The notes: generated from the sequence alone by a model not told the origin. DNA of 64,000 nt from Deltaproteobacteria bacterium (GCA_029261875.1 JAJDAL010000049.1:1-64000); one strand, 5' to 3'; positions 9,210-18,631 are shown, numbered from the stretch's first letter. Program-made: numbers and translations.

Positions 9210-9250
9210 CCTCGCCAGAGCGTATCCTCGCCAGAGCGTATCCTCGCCAA
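9210..9250. repeat. 16-bp tandem repeat, about 2.5 copies
   Basis: The unit CCTCGCCAGAGCGTAT occurs twice exactly (9210-9225 and 9226-9241) and is followed by a partial third copy running to the stop codon of dus. It fills the short convergent gap between glyA and dus and looks like slippage duplication. Confidence 0.8.
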
Positions 9251-10432
9251 CTAGCCGCCGGAGATGGCCTGCTCGGCTTCGGCGGGCGGCGGCGTGTCGT
9301 CTTCGAGATCGTCGAGGAATCCTTCGGGGAGGGCCACGCGTTGGCGTCCGCCGCTCTTGCCGCGCGGCACCCGCATGGCTTTGGGGGGGAAGGGCTGATC
9401 GGGGTCGAGGGCCTCGGTGTGTTGGCGCAACTCCTCGAGGCGGACGATGTGGATCAGCGCCTCGCGCAAGCGCGCGCTGTTGGGGAAGCCCTTGGTGTAC
9501 CAGGTGGCGTGTTTGCGGAACGTGCGAACCCCGCGCGCTTCGCCGTAGAACTGGGCCAACATCGACGCGTGTTCGCGCATGACTTCGATCACGCCCCCCA
9601 GGCGCGGCGGATCTTCCGGCGCGCGCCCGTCGAAAATCTGCGCGAGGTCGCGAAACAACCAGGGGCGACCGAGGCAACCGCGTCCCACCACCACGCCATC
9701 GCAGCCGGTGGCGCGCATCATGCGCAGGGCGTCCTGGGCTTCCCAGATGTCGCCGTTGCCCAGGACGGGAATGCTCGTGACGGTTTGCTTCAACTCCCCG
9801 ATGGCGTCCCAATTGGCGTGACCGTCGTAATGTTGCGCCGCCGTGCGGGCGTGCATCGCCACCGCGGCGCAGCCTTCGTCTTCGCCGATGCGACCGGCGT
9901 CGCGAAACGTGTGGAGCCGGTCGTCGATGCCGATGCGGAATTTGATCGTGACGGGAATCGCGCCCGCGTGCTGGACCGCCGCGCGCACGATGCGGCGCAG
10001 CAGGCGCGGCTTGGCGGGGATCGCGGCGCCGCCGCCGCGGCGCGTCACCTTGCGCACCGGGCAGCCGAAATTGAGATCGATGTGATCGACGTGGCCTTCG
10101 CCCGCCAGGGTGGCGACCGCTTCGCCCACGTATTCCGGGTCGACGCCGTAGAGCTGGAGGGAGCGCGGTTTTTCGTCCGGCGCGAAGCGCGCCAGCTCCC
10201 AGGTGCGCGCGCTGCCCTCCACCAGGGCGCGCGCGGTGATCATTTCACTCACGAATAAACCGGCGCCGAAACGCCGACACAATTCCCGAAACGGCGCATC
10301 GGTGACGCCCGCCATGGGGGCCAGCACGACCGGAGGCCAGACTCTCAGAGGGCCGATGGGGATGGGCGAGAACTCGCCCGGCTGCGCGGGCGCGACATTC
10401 CGGTTGAGTTCGCTCACGTAGGACGGATCCAT
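9251..10432 (-). CDS. dus: tRNA-dihydrouridine synthase
   Basis: A 393-residue FMN-dependent enzyme that reduces uridines in the tRNA D-loop. Motifs are VVLAPMAGVTDAPFR at the N-terminus, LNFGCPVRKVTRRGGGAA with the catalytic Cys, TIKFRIGIDD, AMHARTAAQHYDG, and VLGNGDIW followed by GCDGVVVGRGCLGRPWLF for FMN phosphate binding. The helical C-terminal RNA-binding domain follows, then an acidic Pro-rich tail. The family (DusB-like) is clear from these blocks; which uridine is modified cannot be read. It is divergent from a TetR gene with a palindromic operator in the 82-base gap. Confidence 0.93.
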   Translation of the reverse strand: MDPSYVSELNRNVAPAQPGEFSPIPIGPLRVWPPVVLAPMAGVTDAPFRELCRRFGAGLFVSEMITARALVEGSARTWELARFAPDEKPRSLQLYGVDPEYVGEAVATLAGEGHVDHIDLNFGCPVRKVTRRGGGAAIPAKPRLLRRIVRAAVQHAGAIPVTIKFRIGIDDRLHTFRDAGRIGEDEGCAAVAMHARTAAQHYDGHANWDAIGELKQTVTSIPVLGNGDIWEAQDALRMMRATGCDGVVVGRGCLGRPWLFRDLAQIFDGRAPEDPPRLGGVIEVMREHASMLAQFYGEARGVRTFRKHATWYTKGFPNSARLREALIHIVRLEELRQHTEALDPDQPFPPKAMRVPRGKSGGRQRVALPEGFLDDLEDDTPPPAEAEQAISGG

Positions 10433-10485
10433 GGGCGCAGTCTAGCCAACACCTTGGAAATGCATCCGAAATAGGGCAGTTGATA

Positions 10486-10505
10486 ATGACTGACCGGACA
10501 GTCAT
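10486..10505. promoter_or_regulatory. Probable TetR operator palindrome
   Basis: A 20-bp inverted repeat with 7-bp perfect arms (ATGACTG and CAGTCAT) around ACCGGA, whose central CCGG continues the symmetry. It lies 9 bases before the TetR ATG and 54 bases before the divergent dus start. The position and symmetry fit autoregulation by the TetR protein and possibly control of dus. Confidence 0.7.
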
Positions 10506-10514
10506 AATAGATCC

Positions 10515-11168
10515 ATGGCCCGCATTGCCGCCGCAGCCCGAGATGCCCATATCGACGCCCGTCGCGGCGAGCTGCTGGACGCCGCCTTGCGTCGGATTGC
10601 GACCCAGGGCTTCGACGGCGCCACGGTCGAGGCCATCGCGCGCGAAGCGGGGGTCGCCAAGGGCACCTTCTATCTCTATTTCGACAGCAAGGAATCCCTG
10701 TTGGCGGCGTTGATCGAACGCCACTCGCTGATCCCCGACCTCACGAGAGTGGTCGACGCCCTGGGGGAGATGCCGCCGGAACAGGCGATTCCCCTGATCG
10801 CGCGCGCGGGCTGGCGCGGATTGCGTGAGCGCTTGACGCTGTTGCGGCTCGTGCTGCGCGAGATTCCGCTGCGCGAAGATAACGCGCGGCTCTTCATGGA
10901 ACGCGTCATCCTGCCCACCAATCGCCTGTTGGAGCGCTACCTCGACGGTTGCGTCGAGCGCGGTTCGATCCGAGCGCTCCCCACCCTGGTTGCTGGGCGC
11001 GCCTTTTTCGGAATGTTGGTCGTGTTCGCCATCACCCAGGAAATCTTCGGCGGGTCGGATCTCGTGCCCATGTCGGACGAAGAGATCACCGAAACCGTCG
11101 CTGGCCTGTTTCTCCACGGGGCGCTCGCGCGCCCGAATGCCGCGCCCGGCGAGGACGTGCAAGTATGA
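10515..11168 (+). CDS. TetR/AcrR-family transcriptional regulator
   Basis: A 217-residue regulator. The N-terminal helix-turn-helix (ATVEAIAREAGVAKGTFYLYFDSKESLL, residues about 36-62) is canonical TetR; the C-terminal half is a helical ligand/dimerisation domain with no recognised ligand. It overlaps the following ABC1-kinase gene by 4 bases (ATGA), so the kinase is the likely regulatory target together with the gene itself. The palindrome at 10486-10505 is the likely binding site. Confidence 0.9.
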   Translation: MARIAAAARDAHIDARRGELLDAALRRIATQGFDGATVEAIAREAGVAKGTFYLYFDSKESLLAALIERHSLIPDLTRVVDALGEMPPEQAIPLIARAGWRGLRERLTLLRLVLREIPLREDNARLFMERVILPTNRLLERYLDGCVERGSIRALPTLVAGRAFFGMLVVFAITQEIFGGSDLVPMSDEEITETVAGLFLHGALARPNAAPGEDVQV

Positions 11169-12418
11169 AACGCGAAGCCTTTGCTCCCTATCGCGTGGCT
11201 CGGACCGCGAGCACGGCCGCACGGGTGCTTTCCCGCTACGCGCTGCTGCAACTGCGCGACGAGGTGGGGCCTTTCCGTCCGCGCTTGCAGGAATGGCAGC
11301 GCGCCCACGAGCTGGCGGCCACGTCCTTGCGCGACCTGGGATTGGACCTGCGGGGGTTGTTCGTGAAGGTTTGCCAAGTGGGCGGTGCCCGGGCCGATGT
11401 GCTTCCGGAACCGTTTCTCCGCCACCTGGGTCCGTTTCACGACGACGTTCCGCCGCGCGACTTCGCGTCGCTGGTGGCGGAAGTCGAGGCCGCCGTCGGC
11501 AAGCCGCTGGATCGCGTGTTTGCGGAAATCGACGAAACGCCGCTGGCTGCCGCGTCCCTGGCCCAGGTGCATCGCGCGCGTCTTCGCAGCGGGGAAGCGG
11601 TGGCGATCAAGATTCAATACCCCGAGATCGGGAAGCTCGCCGGCATCGATCTGGGGAGCGTTCGGCGCGTGGCCCGGGTGGCCCAGCATTTGCGCACGGA
11701 CTTTCCCATTCGGACCTTGGTCGACGAATTGGCCCACATGGTCTCCCTCGAATTGGACTTCCTGCGCGAGGCCGAAGCGACCGAGCGGGTCCGCAAGGCG
11801 TTCGAGGGGGCGCCGGAGTTTTCGATTCCCCGCGTCTATCGCGAATTCTGTTCGCGGCGGGTTCTGGTGCTCGAGTATCTCGACGGAATTCGCATTTCGG
11901 ATGTCGAACGGTTGAAGGCGGCGGGAGCCGATCTGACGCGTGTCACCACCCGAATTGCCGACGCGTACCGCCGGATGATTTTCGAGCACGGCTTCTTTCA
12001 AGGCGACCCGCATCCGGGGAATCTGCTGTGGCTACCGGGCGACCGCGTGGGGATTCTCGATTTCGGATTGGCGAAGGAGCTTCCTCCGGGTTTCGCGAAA
12101 TCCGTCGCGACGTTGCTCGTGTCCGCTTTGGCGGGCGATACGGCACGCGCCGCCGAGGCCGCGGAAGCGGCGGGCTTCACCCTCGACCCCGAACGCATCG
12201 ATGCGCTCGTGCCTTTCGTTCGGCGTTTCCTTTCGTTGCAGGGGGACGCCGATTCGGAAAATTTTCTCTCGGCGAATCCCGTGCTCGGAATTCCCCACCA
12301 CTTCACGTTGATCGCCCGGGTCGTGATTCTTCTGAACGGATTGTCTCAGACGTTGGCGCCCGGACAGGCGTTGATCCAACGCGCCTTCATGGGCGAACTC
12401 GCCGCACAGCTGGGTTAA
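11165..12418 (+). CDS. ABC1/UbiB/AarF-family atypical kinase
   Basis: A 417-residue protein of the ABC1 (UbiB/COQ8) family, atypical kinases/ATPases linked in well-studied members to ubiquinone or other isoprenoid lipids. Family blocks visible are AAASLAQVHRA (the Ala-rich nucleotide loop), VAIKIQYP, VSLELDFLREA, HGFFQGDPHPGNLLW and ILDFGLAKEL. The diagnostic KxGQ motif reads K68-V-C-Q71 instead, with Cys for Gly, an unusual change in the motif that occludes the active site. It is coupled to the upstream TetR gene by overlap and convergent with the dehydratase gene, overlapping it by 4 bases. Confidence 0.9.
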   Translation: MKREAFAPYRVARTASTAARVLSRYALLQLRDEVGPFRPRLQEWQRAHELAATSLRDLGLDLRGLFVKVCQVGGARADVLPEPFLRHLGPFHDDVPPRDFASLVAEVEAAVGKPLDRVFAEIDETPLAAASLAQVHRARLRSGEAVAIKIQYPEIGKLAGIDLGSVRRVARVAQHLRTDFPIRTLVDELAHMVSLELDFLREAEATERVRKAFEGAPEFSIPRVYREFCSRRVLVLEYLDGIRISDVERLKAAGADLTRVTTRIADAYRRMIFEHGFFQGDPHPGNLLWLPGDRVGILDFGLAKELPPGFAKSVATLLVSALAGDTARAAEAAEAAGFTLDPERIDALVPFVRRFLSLQGDADSENFLSANPVLGIPHHFTLIARVVILLNGLSQTLAPGQALIQRAFMGELAAQLG

Positions 12419-13398
12419 GCGGCGCCGCCCTGGGCGGCGTCCCAGGCCAGGATGCGCCGCAACCCGTCGGGGCTCAGGTTGCCCCCGCTCTGGATCACCA
12501 CGACTTTTTGCCCGCGCAGCGCGTCCGCCCGCGCGCAGGCCCCCGCGAGCGACGCGGCACCGGCCGCCTCGGCGAGATTGTGGGTGTGTTCGAGCATCAG
12601 CAGCACCGCCCGGCGCATGGCGTCGTCGGAAACGAGCGCGAAATCGTGCAATCCCATTTTGGGATCGCGCAGGATCTCGAGGGCGTTCGCATACGCGACG
12701 CGGGTGGCGAGTCCCTCGGCCACGGTTTCCATGTTGGCTTCGGTGAGCTGGCCGGACTTCCAGGATCGATACGCGGCGGGAGCGGCTTCCGACTGCACGG
12801 CGATCACGTGCGTTTGAGGCGAACGCGTATGGGCGACGATGCAATTTCCGCAGGCGCCGCTGCCGGATCCGACGGGAACCACGAGCGTGTCGACATTCGG
12901 CTGTTCGTCGAAGATTTCGAGCGCGTACGTCCCCGCTCCGGCAATCATTTCCGGGTCCGTCGGGCCCACGAAGCGCGCGCCCCGCTCTTCGGCCTGACCG
13001 CGCGCCCACTCGCGCGCGGTGTCGAAATCGGGCCCGTGAAACACGACTTCCGCACCGGCGTTGCGGATCGCCGCCACCTTGGTGGGGTTCGCACCTTCGG
13101 GGACGGCGACGCGGACCGGCGTGCCCGTCACCTTGCCCGCGTACGCGACCGCGAAGCCGAAATTTCCCGTGGAAGCCGTGACGAGCCCGCGTTTGCGTTC
13201 GGCGTCGCTGAGCCCCGCCGCCAAAACCACGCCACCGCGGACCTTGAACGCGCCCGCCGCGTGGTGGTTTTCGTGCTTGACCCAGAGCTCGAGCCCCGTG
13301 GCCGCGTCGAGGCTCGGATAATTGAGCAGCGGGGTAGGGCGCAGGTGTCGGGCGATCGCCTCGCGCGCCTGTTCGATCTCCGCGTAGGAGGGCTGCAC
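12415..13398 (-). CDS. PLP-dependent threonine dehydratase / serine racemase-like enzyme
   Basis: A 327-residue fold-type II PLP enzyme. It has the PLP-Lys region VKHENHHAAGAFKVRGG (Lys in AFK), the STGNFG loop, the phosphate-binding VPVGSGSGACGN and a C-terminal QSGGN. It lacks an ACT-type regulatory domain, so it would be a catabolic-type threonine/serine dehydratase or a racemase-like relative. The start is taken as the GTG at 13398, where alignment with the family begins; it is 8 bases after the bolA stop codon, so the two genes form one transcript. The precise substrate is uncertain. Confidence 0.82.
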   Translation of the reverse strand: MQPSYAEIEQAREAIARHLRPTPLLNYPSLDAATGLELWVKHENHHAAGAFKVRGGVVLAAGLSDAERKRGLVTASTGNFGFAVAYAGKVTGTPVRVAVPEGANPTKVAAIRNAGAEVVFHGPDFDTAREWARGQAEERGARFVGPTDPEMIAGAGTYALEIFDEQPNVDTLVVPVGSGSGACGNCIVAHTRSPQTHVIAVQSEAAPAAYRSWKSGQLTEANMETVAEGLATRVAYANALEILRDPKMGLHDFALVSDDAMRRAVLLMLEHTHNLAEAAGAASLAGACARADALRGQKVVVIQSGGNLSPDGLRRILAWDAAQGGAA

Positions 13399-13406
13399 CG
13401 GCGAAC

Positions 13407-13667
13407 CTAGGGGAGTCGTGTCTCGAGGCGATCGACGGCGTGGAGCGCCGGAGTGTCGCCGCTCATCAGTTCGGTGATGGCCTTGTAGACCATTTGCTGT
13501 TGCGCGACGAGCGATTTGTCGGCGAAGCGATCGGACGCCACGCGGATCTCGACATGACCCGGGGAATTGGGCAGCACCTCGACGGCCGCCCCCGGAAGCT
13601 CGGTTTCGATCGCGGTTCGGATCTTGTCGAGGAGATCGTTGGGAGTGCTCAGAATCTGCAATGCCAT
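13407..13667 (-). CDS. BolA-family protein
   Basis: An 86-residue single-domain protein. It matches BolA through the central VEVLPNSPGHVEIRVASDRFADKSLVAQQQMVYKAI region and the LMSGDTPALHAVDRLETRL ending. BolA proteins pair with monothiol glutaredoxins in iron-sulfur and iron homeostasis or act as morphology regulators; no glutaredoxin gene is nearby. It is the first gene of a leftward pair with the PLP dehydratase and is divergent from a TetR gene. Confidence 0.82.
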   Translation of the reverse strand: MALQILSTPNDLLDKIRTAIETELPGAAVEVLPNSPGHVEIRVASDRFADKSLVAQQQMVYKAITELMSGDTPALHAVDRLETRLP

Positions 13668-13725
13668 GGTGGTTCGTCCTTTTGCAAGCCGCCCAAGGGT
13701 ACCGGACCGTCTGCAAGGCTGCCGA

Positions 13726-13742
13726 TCTCGGGAGAGCCGAGA
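13726..13742. promoter_or_regulatory. Candidate operator inverted repeat
   Basis: TCTCGG and CCGAGA arms separated by GAGAG in the 128-base gap between bolA and the divergent TetR gene. Its position suits binding by the adjacent regulator. The arms are short and GC-rich, so chance is possible. Confidence 0.35.
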
Positions 13743-13795
13743 CCTCGTGCCGAGATTGGCCTAGATTCTCCACCAGTCCGGGAGTCCACAACGCC

Positions 13796-14413
13796 TTGAA
13801 CGACGAATCCACGCCCACGCGGCGGCGCCTCTGGGCGCCCGAGCGACGCCGGCAGCTCCTCGATGTCGCGGCTCAGATCTTGCGCGAACGCGGCGTCGAC
13901 GGGATCCGTCTCGGCGATCTGGCGGTCGCGGCCGGGGTCACGAAGCCCGTCGTCTATCGCCATTTTCCGAACCGGCAGGCATTGATCATCGAATTGGTCA
14001 AGGATTATGGCGAGTATTTGGGAAATCGCTTCGACGAGGCGTTTCAACCCAACCGCACTTCTCAAACTCCGTTGCTCGATTACATTCAGGTCGCATTCGA
14101 GGTCGAATCCGAGCGCGGCCACGACTTGCGCCGCCTGTTGTCGTCACTCGGCACGGATCCCGAAATCGAAGCGGTTCGCCGCGAAGTCTACGCTCGCGTG
14201 GTGTTGGCCCCCACCGAGGTGATCAAGACCGTCACGGGGCTTCCGGAAGACGATTCCCGCGCCGTTGCGGCGATGTGCCTGTCCGCCGGAGAGGCCGCGG
14301 TCGAGCGCTGGCTGGCGGGAGAACTCGACCGGGATCGCGCGATCGAGCTGACACGCCGCTCGGTGATCGCCATGGTGCGCGAACTTGCCAAGGATTGGAC
14401 CGGGACTTCGTAG
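13796..14413 (+). CDS. TetR-family transcriptional regulator
   Basis: About 205 residues. The helix-turn-helix region (IRLGDLAVAAGVTKPVVYRHF) is typical TetR; the C-terminal ligand domain is unassigned. No ATG or GTG lies near the domain start. The best start is TTG 13796, preceded by GGGAG around 13780-13784; upstream in-frame sequence is untypical and would overlap bolA. The target is unclear: it could control bolA and the dehydratase, itself, or the outer-membrane protein gene 160 bases downstream. Confidence 0.82.
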   Translation: MNDESTPTRRRLWAPERRRQLLDVAAQILRERGVDGIRLGDLAVAAGVTKPVVYRHFPNRQALIIELVKDYGEYLGNRFDEAFQPNRTSQTPLLDYIQVAFEVESERGHDLRRLLSSLGTDPEIEAVRREVYARVVLAPTEVIKTVTGLPEDDSRAVAAMCLSAGEAAVERWLAGELDRDRAIELTRRSVIAMVRELAKDWTGTS

Positions 14414-14572
14414 TCGTTCCTCAGCAAATCCTCAACTCAAAAACTTTTTCGTTTACACACGTTAAGCGCCTATGGGATGCTTTCGGCCCTGGGGAAGGCG
14501 TTCTTTGGCTGTGGATTCCCACCCGTTGGGTGCGATCCGGTGAGAACGCAGATCGGGACCGGGAGGGGGTCT

Positions 14573-17500
14573 ATGCTGGGGAAGGGGCTGCGCGGCAGTC
14601 TTGTTGGTGGTCTGTGCGCGCTCGTGGCGATCTTCGCGAGTGCCAACGCTACGGCGTTCGAGTTCTTCGACGGCAAGGTGCAGATCCACGGTTACGCGGA
14701 AATGCAGATGCGCAGCATCGCCAATGACTTCGAGACCAGCGACGGCTGGGATCTGACCCAGTGGTACAACATCCTCAACGTCGAGATCGAATGGGACGTC
14801 GCCGAAGACGGCTGGGGCCCGTTCGATTACATCTCGGCCTTTGCGCGAATCGAAGCGCGCTACGACTGCGTTTGGACCCGCGGTTGCGGAATGATCAACA
14901 ACGCCAACGCGTTCGGGGATCGAGCGACCCATCTACCGCGCCGCCTTTCGAGTTCTCGCCGCGCGGGCTGGACGGGTGGAAATCTCAAGACCGGTGACGT
15001 TCGACGCCGCCACCGAATCGCGCTTCCCGACAACGATTTTACGAGTCGCGACACGCCGGTGGGCGATCGCCACCGTCCGGGGTTGATCTGGAACGTTGCG
15101 GGGATCGAAGGCTTCTTCAACGTCACGGGTCCGGACGCCATCCTGGGGAACAACAACGATCCGGCCCTTTACACCTTTGCACCCTTCCTCGACCCCGGCA
15201 GCGAGTTCATGTTCGCTTCGCGAAAGATCCCCGGCACGGCGGACGGTTCCGGCACCCAGATGCTGGGCCCCTGGTTGCCGAAGAACAAGATCGATCCGAT
15301 CGGTTCCCTGCGCGACCGCGTCAACCCGTTTCGCCCGGGCGACGTCCACCCGATCTACGGTTTTTCCGGGAGCGAGCTGCCGTTCCGCCAGGCCCCTTTG
15401 TTCGGACCCAACGACTCGGCACCGGAATGGGAAGCCCAGGGGTTGTTTCTCCCGAACGCCTCGGTGGCCGAGGAGATTCGGCACAGCCGCTTCGACACCT
15501 TCGATCAGAATTTTCGTCAAGCGGAACTGGCTTGGAACCACGGTGCCAGCCAGCAGGACGAAAAAGAGCTGAAGGAAGCCTATATCGACCTCGAGATGTT
15601 CGATGGCCGCTTGTGGATGCGCGCCGGCAAGCAATCCATCATCTGGGGCAAGACCGAGCTGCTCCGCACCACCGATCAATTCAATCCCCAGGATCTCGCG
15701 TTGGCCTCGCTGCCGAGCCTCGAAGAATCGCGAATCGCCTTGTGGTCGGCGCGCTTCGTCTATTCCTTCTACGACATTGGCCCCCTGGAAGACGTGCGGT
15801 TCGAGGTGGCGATGAACCTCGACCAGTTCGAACCCACGGACCTGGGACGTTGCGGCGAGCCCTATACGCCGCTTCCGGTTTGCACCAAGACGTTTGGTCT
15901 GTTCGGTCACGGTGCGTTGGGGATCGGCGTCGCGGGTGAGTTCCGACCGCCGAACCCCTGGGATAGCTGGAAGGGGATCGAATTCGGCGCGCGTCTCGAG
16001 TTTCGCACCGGTCGTTTCAGTTTCGCGATCAGCGATTTCTGGGGCTACGAGGACTTTCCGACCACCAAGCAGCTGTTCAGCTACAGCCGCAACGTCGATC
16101 CCTTCACCGGGCGACCGCGGCGAACCGAGAACGAAGAGCGCTGTTTGACGGGCGAAGAGCCCGCGTGTTTGCGCCAGGGGACCGACTCCCTGCGCTTCCA
16201 TCACGCGAATCAGGACATCTTCCACACCTTGTGCAGCGCGACGCTCTTCTTCAGTACGCTCGACACGACGGTCTGTTCCCTGGCGATCTTCAACAGCCAG
16301 GGGGGGCCGCTGGCGCCCGGTGTCCCGAACTCGAAGCTCATCAGTGCATTGCTGGCGGGCAGCCCCACCGTTGCAAGTCTGCTGTTCATCGGTGCGGTGA
16401 CTCCGTTTACCCTCCCGCTGGTAAGGCTCAACAGCCAGGCGGTGACCGACATTACGAGTGAGAGTGGGCCGGGGAACGGCGGGGCGATTGCTGGCATCTT
16501 TCAGACGCTGAGTCAGAACTTCACACCCCAGCAGGAAGCGCTGTTCGGCTGCGGCCCGTTCTACAATTCCCATTGCGACGACCAGGGCGTCGACTTGATG
16601 AACGGGGAAGCCAGTGTTTGGCTCCAGTCCTTCGTGGGGTTCGAGGGAACGCTCTCGCGGGACACCCATGACAACACCGTTTCGCAGCCCGGTACGGTGG
16701 GTTTCATCGGAGGCCCGGTCGCGACGCGATTTGTCGAGGGCATGGGGACCATCGTGCTGCCCGGCGCCCGCACGGTTCTGGACGCGAACTACGATCCGAG
16801 CGTCGATGGTTGTGTCGGGTCCGCGGCCGCCCTGGCGGCGCGCGGAATCACGATCAGCGACCCGGGTGGCGTATGCGCCGCGTCGAATCTGCTCCTGCAT
16901 CCGTTTACGAACCAGGTTTTCCTCAGCGAGGCGGCCGCCACGTCCTTCAACCTGATGCTCTTCACCACGGCGAACGACAGCCTGTTCGATGGACAAGCCC
17001 ACGTGGCGGGCGGCGGAAATCCGAGTCTCGAAACCTGTTCCATACGCGCCCCCACTACCTGCTCGGGCATTCGGGGTCTGTTCACGATCGCGGGTTTGCG
17101 CCGCAACGATGTCGAAGCGGGGGGCAACGATGTCTTCGGCCGTCGCGAATTCGTCTGGCACGGTGGCGGAACCGTCGCGGTCGACTACAACAAGCGCAAC
17201 GTCCTGGGCTTCGCGCTCGACTTTGCCGAGGATGTCACGCGGACTTCCTGGGGGTTCGAGGCGACCTGGATCAACAATCAGCAGATTGCCGACAACAACG
17301 CCCACAGCAACGTGGCGAAAGTGGATCAGTACAATCTGTCGGTGGCGGTGGATCGACCCACGTTCATTCGCTTCCTGAACGTGAACCGGACCTTCTTCTT
17401 CAATTCGCAGTGGTTCTTCCAGTACCTCGATGGGTGGCGGGAAGACATGGGCGGCTCTGGCCCCTGGAACATGACGGGAACCTTCCTCGCCGCCACCGGG

Positions 17501-17791
17501 TATTTCCAAGATCGGTTGTTGCCGTCGTTCTTGATGCTCTACGACTTCCGTTCGAATTCCGGCGCCATTCTTCCCTCGGTCACCTATCGCTTCAGCGAAC
17601 GGTTCTCGGCGCAGATCGGCGTGGCGGGGTTCTTCGGGCATTTCGAGCAGAAGCGCATGCCCATCAACGACATCGCGAACCCGACGAATCACGTGGGCCG
17701 CGAAGCCTACAACCTCCCGAGCGTGGAGAACGGTATCGCGGCCGTGCGCGATCGCGACGAGATCTTCCTGCGAATCCGTTACACCTATTAG
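14573..17791 (+). CDS. DUF1302-type large outer-membrane protein
   Basis: A 1072-residue exported protein. The signal peptide ends near ANATAFEFF, then comes a body rich in alternating aromatic/polar strands and a C-terminus ending IRYTY, the terminal-aromatic signature of outer-membrane beta-barrels. The block RAGKQSIIWGKTELLRTTDQFNPQDLA is characteristic of the DUF1302 family, channel-like proteins common in sterol- and lipid-degrading or delta-type proteobacteria. Several Cys pairs occur in periplasmic loops. The ATG 14573 follows a GGAGGGGG site. A basic stretch near codons 125-160 differs in composition but stays open and in frame. The transported substrate is unknown. Confidence 0.82.
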   Translation: MLGKGLRGSLVGGLCALVAIFASANATAFEFFDGKVQIHGYAEMQMRSIANDFETSDGWDLTQWYNILNVEIEWDVAEDGWGPFDYISAFARIEARYDCVWTRGCGMINNANAFGDRATHLPRRLSSSRRAGWTGGNLKTGDVRRRHRIALPDNDFTSRDTPVGDRHRPGLIWNVAGIEGFFNVTGPDAILGNNNDPALYTFAPFLDPGSEFMFASRKIPGTADGSGTQMLGPWLPKNKIDPIGSLRDRVNPFRPGDVHPIYGFSGSELPFRQAPLFGPNDSAPEWEAQGLFLPNASVAEEIRHSRFDTFDQNFRQAELAWNHGASQQDEKELKEAYIDLEMFDGRLWMRAGKQSIIWGKTELLRTTDQFNPQDLALASLPSLEESRIALWSARFVYSFYDIGPLEDVRFEVAMNLDQFEPTDLGRCGEPYTPLPVCTKTFGLFGHGALGIGVAGEFRPPNPWDSWKGIEFGARLEFRTGRFSFAISDFWGYEDFPTTKQLFSYSRNVDPFTGRPRRTENEERCLTGEEPACLRQGTDSLRFHHANQDIFHTLCSATLFFSTLDTTVCSLAIFNSQGGPLAPGVPNSKLISALLAGSPTVASLLFIGAVTPFTLPLVRLNSQAVTDITSESGPGNGGAIAGIFQTLSQNFTPQQEALFGCGPFYNSHCDDQGVDLMNGEASVWLQSFVGFEGTLSRDTHDNTVSQPGTVGFIGGPVATRFVEGMGTIVLPGARTVLDANYDPSVDGCVGSAAALAARGITISDPGGVCAASNLLLHPFTNQVFLSEAAATSFNLMLFTTANDSLFDGQAHVAGGGNPSLETCSIRAPTTCSGIRGLFTIAGLRRNDVEAGGNDVFGRREFVWHGGGTVAVDYNKRNVLGFALDFAEDVTRTSWGFEATWINNQQIADNNAHSNVAKVDQYNLSVAVDRPTFIRFLNVNRTFFFNSQWFFQYLDGWREDMGGSGPWNMTGTFLAATGYFQDRLLPSFLMLYDFRSNSGAILPSVTYRFSERFSAQIGVAGFFGHFEQKRMPINDIANPTNHVGREAYNLPSVENGIAAVRDRDEIFLRIRYTY

Positions 17792-17800
17792 GCGCTCGCG

Positions 17801-18631
17801 TTAAGAAGAACTGTCTTCGAACTCGGGATCGCGTTTCTTGAGATTCGCCTTGACGGCTTCGATCTGATTCGGTTTTCCGATGACCGAGAGTTGGGCTTGT
17901 TCTTCCAGCTTGAGCCCATCCTCGACACTCGCGTTGAAGGCACTTTGAAAAAGCGCCTTGCCGGCGCGAATCGCATCCGGCGACTTCGCCGCGATCTCGC
18001 GTGCCAGCGCGAAGGCGGCATCGCGCGGTGTCTCGCTCAGGTGGGTAACGAGCCCGAGCTTCAGGGCTTCCTCGCCGGAGATCTCACGTCCGGTAAAGGC
18101 CAGCTCCTTCGCCACGTCGAGGCCCACCAGGTGGCGCAGGGTCTGGGTGCCCGACATGTCGGGGATGAGTCCCCATTTGATTTCCATCACCGAGAATCGC
18201 GCGTCCGGGGTCGCGAAGCGGATGTCCGCGGCGAGGGCGATTTGGAGACCCCCGCCAAACGCCACGCCGTGCACGGCCGCGATGACGGGAAAGGGCAACT
18301 CGGCCCAGGTCCACGCTCCGAGCTGGGCCCGGTTGGCCGCGCTCCCCGCTTCGCGCTCGAGCAGGTTGGCGCCCTTGTTCCCGGTTCCCTTTTTGGCGGC
18401 CGCCATGGCGGCAAAACTCGTGAAGTCCAGTCCGGCGCAGAAGGCGCGCCCCTCGCCGGAGAGCACGGCCACGCGGACCGCCGGGTTCGCGGCCAGCGCT
18501 TTGCCGGTTTCGATGATGGCCTCGAACATGGCGCCATCGAGGGCATTCATCTTGTCCGGACGGTTGAAGCGCACATCCGCAATGCCTTTTTCGATGGAAA
18601 CTGAGATTCGCTGGGAGGTGTCTTCCGCCAA
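17801..18631 (-). CDS. Enoyl-CoA hydratase/isomerase (crotonase) family protein
   Basis: A 276-residue crotonase-fold enzyme acting on acyl-CoA. Motifs are FNRPDKMNALDGAMF near the N-terminus, the first oxyanion-hole segment GRAFCAGLDFTSF, the second AAVHGVAFGGGLQIALAADIRFA, and FSVMEIKWGLIPDMSG. The Glu in MEIKWG aligns roughly with one catalytic acid position. The start is TTG 18631 because AAGGAG lies 6 bases before it; the longer frame to 18712 is Arg-rich and unlikely to be coding. It is divergent from the PhoD-like gene. Whether it acts as hydratase, isomerase or another crotonase cannot be decided. Confidence 0.88.
   Translation of the reverse strand: MAEDTSQRISVSIEKGIADVRFNRPDKMNALDGAMFEAIIETGKALAANPAVRVAVLSGEGRAFCAGLDFTSFAAMAAAKKGTGNKGANLLEREAGSAANRAQLGAWTWAELPFPVIAAVHGVAFGGGLQIALAADIRFATPDARFSVMEIKWGLIPDMSGTQTLRHLVGLDVAKELAFTGREISGEEALKLGLVTHLSETPRDAAFALAREIAAKSPDAIRAGKALFQSAFNASVEDGLKLEEQAQLSVIGKPNQIEAVKANLKKRDPEFEDSSS

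Noticed and set aside
14928..15060. Possible double frameshift in the DUF1302 gene, where the composition becomes basic and another frame has open sequence
   Set aside because: The main frame remains open and resumes at the same frame, and the stretch still reads plausibly (HLPRRLSSSRRAGWTGGNLKTGD); no alignment was available to justify a frameshift.
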